Assembly (NCBI GenBank): GCA_030549335.1
Contig: CM060189.1
Span: forward strand, 50,190,917 to 50,254,916
Source of the DNA: Pontederia crassipes
Lineage: Eukaryota > Streptophyta > Magnoliopsida > Commelinales > Pontederiaceae
Direction of reading: 5' to 3'
DNA: 64,000 bases
The position numbers and the translations under genes are program-made. This document shows positions 62,541 to 64,000 of this stretch, in pieces (within the stretch, counting starts at the first letter, position 1; each line of letters opens with the position of its first letter). The notes below the pieces were generated by a model, which had not been told where the DNA came from, ran no database searches, and saw only the letters and a list, made by a program, of their open reading frames with translations.

Positions 62541-63513
62541 ACCGGCGAAGGGCGGCCCCCTTTCTCCGTCATGGCCCTCACGACCGGCGAAGGGAGAAAG
62601 GGGGGAGTCGACCCCCCTTTTTTTGCTTCGCTAGCAAATGGCCACACCTCGCCCGGCGTCGATGGAGAGGGGGTGTAGGGGTGAGCAAAACTGGGTCCGG
62701 GACCGGGTTTCGGCCGATCCGGTCCCAACCCGGTATGCTCCGAATTTTCAAAAATGTAGACCCAGTCCCAGTTGGGTCCGGGGCCGAGTCATCCCGGTCA
62801 AATTGGGATAAAAATCGAGAATTTCCGATTGTCCCGATTTGACCATAAAAAATATAAAATAATAAAAAAATTAATGTTATTATATAAATATGATAACTAT
62901 TAATTAAAATATATATATGATAATATAAAATAATGTATATTTAAGATATATATCAAATAAAATATCAGTTTTTATTTAAAATAAGCATAAATATATTATT
63001 TAAAAATAATTTAATATTAATATAATATATTTAGTCGGGTCGGGACCGGGTCCGAGTTTTCATAATCTGGACCCGGTCCCGGTCGGATCTCAAGGAAATG
63101 TGACCCGGTCCCGAACCGGTTACCAACTGGGTCGGGAAAAACCCAAAAAATCCGTGTCGAGCTGGGCCAGGGCGACCGGGTCGTTCCGGCCCGTGCTCAC
63201 CCCTAGGGGGTGTCAGCCCCCCGCCCGGTGCCAATGGAGAGGGGGCCGCCGGCACCTTTTCATTTTTTTAATTTTAATTTTTAATATTAGTTTATTGTAT
63301 ATTATTATTATTATTATTATTTAACGATGTGGATGAAAGAGAAATGATTTACGCGGCGGCCACATATGCAAGGTAACCAAGAAATCCACTATCACTGGTC
63401 AAGAGAATCATGCAAGAAAATAAAAAACGAGGGATGTTCTATTTACAAATTGAAGTTGAGAGATCGGTTTGGAAATGACTCAAAGTTGGCGGATTAATCG
63501 TGTAATTTACCCA
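62541..63513. mobile_element. GC-rich insert in duplication copy B
   Basis: Absent from copy A. Its left part (62541-62675) and the part after the hAT MITE (63206-63260) are GC-rich with GGCGAAGG, CCCCCT and GGAGAGGGGG words, like the core of the Mutator-like element at 17906-18205. The right end (ACTCAAAGTTGGCGGATTAA) looks like a Mutator-type TIR, but no matching left TIR was found, so the class is uncertain. Confidence 0.45.
62676..63205. mobile_element. hAT MITE, about 530 bp, same family as 37137-37657
   Basis: The termini are TAGGGGTGAGCA and TGCTCACCCCTA, with GGGACCGGG/CCCGGTCCC words at both ends and an AT-rich centre. AGGGGGTG flanks both sides (62668-62675 and 63205-63212), an exact 8-bp duplication if the final A belongs to the flank. 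It sits inside the GC-rich insert and is therefore younger than it. Confidence 0.88.
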
Positions 63514-64000
63514 TGTAACCCACGTGGTTCATAGCATCTATGCGGTTCACTACAACCATCCTCCCTCGGCCCTAACATCATCGATCGTCTATGCCTTAGG
63601 TCGGCTCTTCTGTGCAAACGATCGTCCCCAACTACGCATTGCAGCCATCCTTCCCGACCCTCATCACTTCGCCATTGCCCACTCGCCTGGTGATGGTGAA
63701 AAATGAGCACAACAAAGATCCATCCGATGGTGGTGCTTCTGTGTCCGGATTTTGTGTTCTAGTGACGGCAAACAAGATCTGTCCGGCGAAGGAGGATCGC
63801 TCGCAAGGGTCTAACTGGCGTACACGAACGCGAGCTCTCCCTAAACTAGACGAAATTGTCGATCACGAGCTAAGATCTGTCCGGCAAAGAAGATCCATTA
63901 GTCTAGAGTGAAGTACATCTCGCTGGCGAAGGTTTGTCAGACGAACATGAACGCGAGCTCAGTTCGGCGAAGGCAGCGAGCCTAGGTTGTTGATGCACGA

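Larger units (their letters stand above)
62251..64000 (+). repeat. Direct duplication, copy B, interrupted and running out of the window
   Basis: The homology with copy A breaks after ATTTG at 62540 and resumes with TGTAACCCACG at 63514. The intervening 973 bp are absent from copy A. The copies differ by many substitutions and small gaps, so the duplication is not recent. Confidence 0.8.

Overview
This is plant nuclear DNA, AT-rich and packed with transposons. It carries only three host genes that I can support, all split by introns with GT-AG boundaries. A monocot is the best guess. The FT-like protein resembles the monocot FT3/PPD-H2 group as I remember it (VLDPF, KSA, TNG, SAV, AP.VEI.G, LYTL, WLVTDIPE), and coding GC is very uneven, with GC-rich exons in AT-rich surroundings. 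Species and chromosome cannot be named from the sequence alone.

Layout. 1-1313 is the right end of a CACTA transposon with a transposase remnant. About 1.7-6.0 kb is an old Copia fossil. 6702-11157 is a large solo LTR split by a 2.06 kb CACTA element. 12639-14732 (minus) is a complete four-exon FLOWERING LOCUS T-like gene, with a TATA box and a 61-unit CT microsatellite upstream. 17.6-18.4 kb is a Mutator-like element with a GC-rich core. 18.4-24.2 kb is almost empty. 24224-29454 is a second large solo LTR, reversed and again split by a CACTA of the same family, and a third relic of that family follows at 29.7-31.15 kb. 31.9-33.5 kb holds two degenerate tandem arrays. 34.4-37.7 kb holds one Mutator-like and two hAT elements. 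38491-39015 (plus) is a two-exon histone H2A.X gene. 40.4-43.2 kb is a third large solo LTR. 43.2-47.7 kb is a Copia fossil on the minus strand. 48.2-58.2 kb is another minus-strand Copia fossil that has taken in a solo LTR with perfect target duplications, a hAT MITE, a partial LTR and a CACTA element. 58632-59717 (minus) is the 3' part of an ankyrin/PGG-domain membrane protein gene, with a one-base frame disruption and no visible ankyrin exons. The last 4 kb is a roughly 1.2 kb direct duplication whose second copy is broken by a GC-rich insert carrying a hAT MITE.

The three host genes do not form a pathway. The FT-like gene would act in flowering-time or related photoperiod signalling, the H2A.X gene in chromatin and DNA-damage signalling, and the PGG gene in membrane or stress signalling. 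The points most worth following are the FT-like protein, which pairs an FT-type segment B with a TFL1-type histidine at the Tyr85 position, and a family of 2.4-3.1 kb LTRs that each seem to carry their own tandem array.
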